From contig CACZOG010000280.1 in the NCBI GenBank assembly GCA_902782715.1, positions 1 through 6,076 of the forward strand: a stretch of DNA of 6,076 bases, in the 5' to 3' direction. The position numbers and the translations under genes are program-made. This stretch comes from an uncultured Lachnospiraceae bacterium. Lineage in GTDB: Bacteria > Bacillota > Clostridia > Lachnospirales > Lachnospiraceae. Positions 5,810-6,076 of this stretch are shown here, one piece after another. Under the pieces are notes generated by a model. The model made no database searches. It saw nothing but the letters and a program-made list of their open reading frames with translations, and was not told the DNA's origin. The stretch's first letter is position 1, and every line of letters starts with the position of its first letter.

Positions 5810-6076
5810 CTAAAACTCATTCTCATCAAATCCGTCATCCGTTTCTATCGGCATATTGGGCATTTTTGAATGAGGTATTTTATTATATCTGTCACCGTTC
5901 TCGTCAAGAACGAGTTCGTATGTAACTTCTTTTCTTACACGTTCGTTAAGCAGACCCTGTAAGATCTTCGAATGGGTTTCATCGCTCAATCCGTCATACG
6001 CGTTTTTCATCTTGCACACAAGAATGAGCACGTTTGGTTTCGAAGCATCCATTGAGCATTCGACCTTGCTCATCCA
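5810..6076 (-). CDS. dnaX: DNA polymerase III subunit gamma/tau, C-terminal end (5' part beyond window edge)
   Basis: The reading frame is open from the window edge (the codon at 6074-6076 reads Trp) to a TAG at 5812-5810, so only the last 88 residues are seen. The ATP-binding domain and zinc site of DnaX are outside the window. What remains is a small alpha/beta stretch (SKPNVLILVCK, then SKILQGLLNERVRKEVTYEL) and an acidic tail ending DDGFDENEF, which fits the poorly conserved C-terminal domain of clostridial gamma/tau. The main support is position: it precedes ybaB and recR in the conserved dnaX-ybaB-recR order. The Met at 6073 could in principle start a small independent protein, but there is no promoter room to judge this and synteny favours dnaX. 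Confidence 0.8.
   Translation of the reverse strand, partial: WMSKVECSMDASKPNVLILVCKMKNAYDGLSDETHSKILQGLLNERVRKEVTYELVLDENGDRYNKIPHSKMPNMPIETDDGFDENEF

Noticed and set aside
1..6076. CRISPR array, insertion sequence, phage or toxin-antitoxin/defence module
   Set aside because: No spaced direct repeats, transposase or integrase motifs, or small paired toxin-like genes are visible; every sizeable coding region is otherwise assigned.

Overview
The window looks like a piece of a Clostridia chromosome, most likely a Lachnospiraceae-type organism (Butyrivibrio/Roseburia relatives). I infer this from the moderate A+T bias, the consensus sigma-A promoter, the strong AGGAGG ribosome binding site, the dnaX-ybaB-recR gene order typical of Firmicutes, and a Gram-positive style lipoprotein. 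No taxon search was possible, so the family-level placement is an inference.

Layout. Positions 1-2243 (minus strand) carry two surface-polysaccharide genes: a large polytopic membrane protein with a GT-C-like look, then a TuaG-like family 2 glycosyltransferase that runs off the left edge. Divergent from them, across a 165-base intergenic region (2244-2408), is rfbD (2409-3260, plus strand), encoding dTDP-4-dehydrorhamnose reductase. It appears to be transcribed alone and ends at a strong bidirectional terminator (3296-3323). On the other side of that terminator is a minus-strand series read right to left: the 3' end of dnaX, ybaB, recR, a beta-helix lipoprotein gene, and a divergent PAP2-family membrane protein gene.

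How the genes fit together. dnaX-ybaB-recR is a conserved DNA replication/repair cluster: clamp-loader subunit, nucleoid-associated protein and RecFOR mediator. A textbook sigma-A promoter starts 2 bases after the recR stop codon and should drive the lipoprotein and PAP2-type genes as a second unit, although readthrough from recR is possible because no strong terminator separates them. The left half makes cell-surface glycans: rfbD completes dTDP-L-rhamnose synthesis, and the two neighbours look like glycan assembly proteins, so rhamnose-containing wall or capsule polysaccharide is a reasonable but unproven link.

I found no rRNA, tRNA, CRISPR array, insertion sequence, phage gene or evident defence system. 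Most of the window is ordinary housekeeping and surface-glycan DNA. The least explained parts are the 530-residue membrane protein, the asparagine-ladder lipoprotein, and the inverted repeats over the divergent and lipoprotein promoters.
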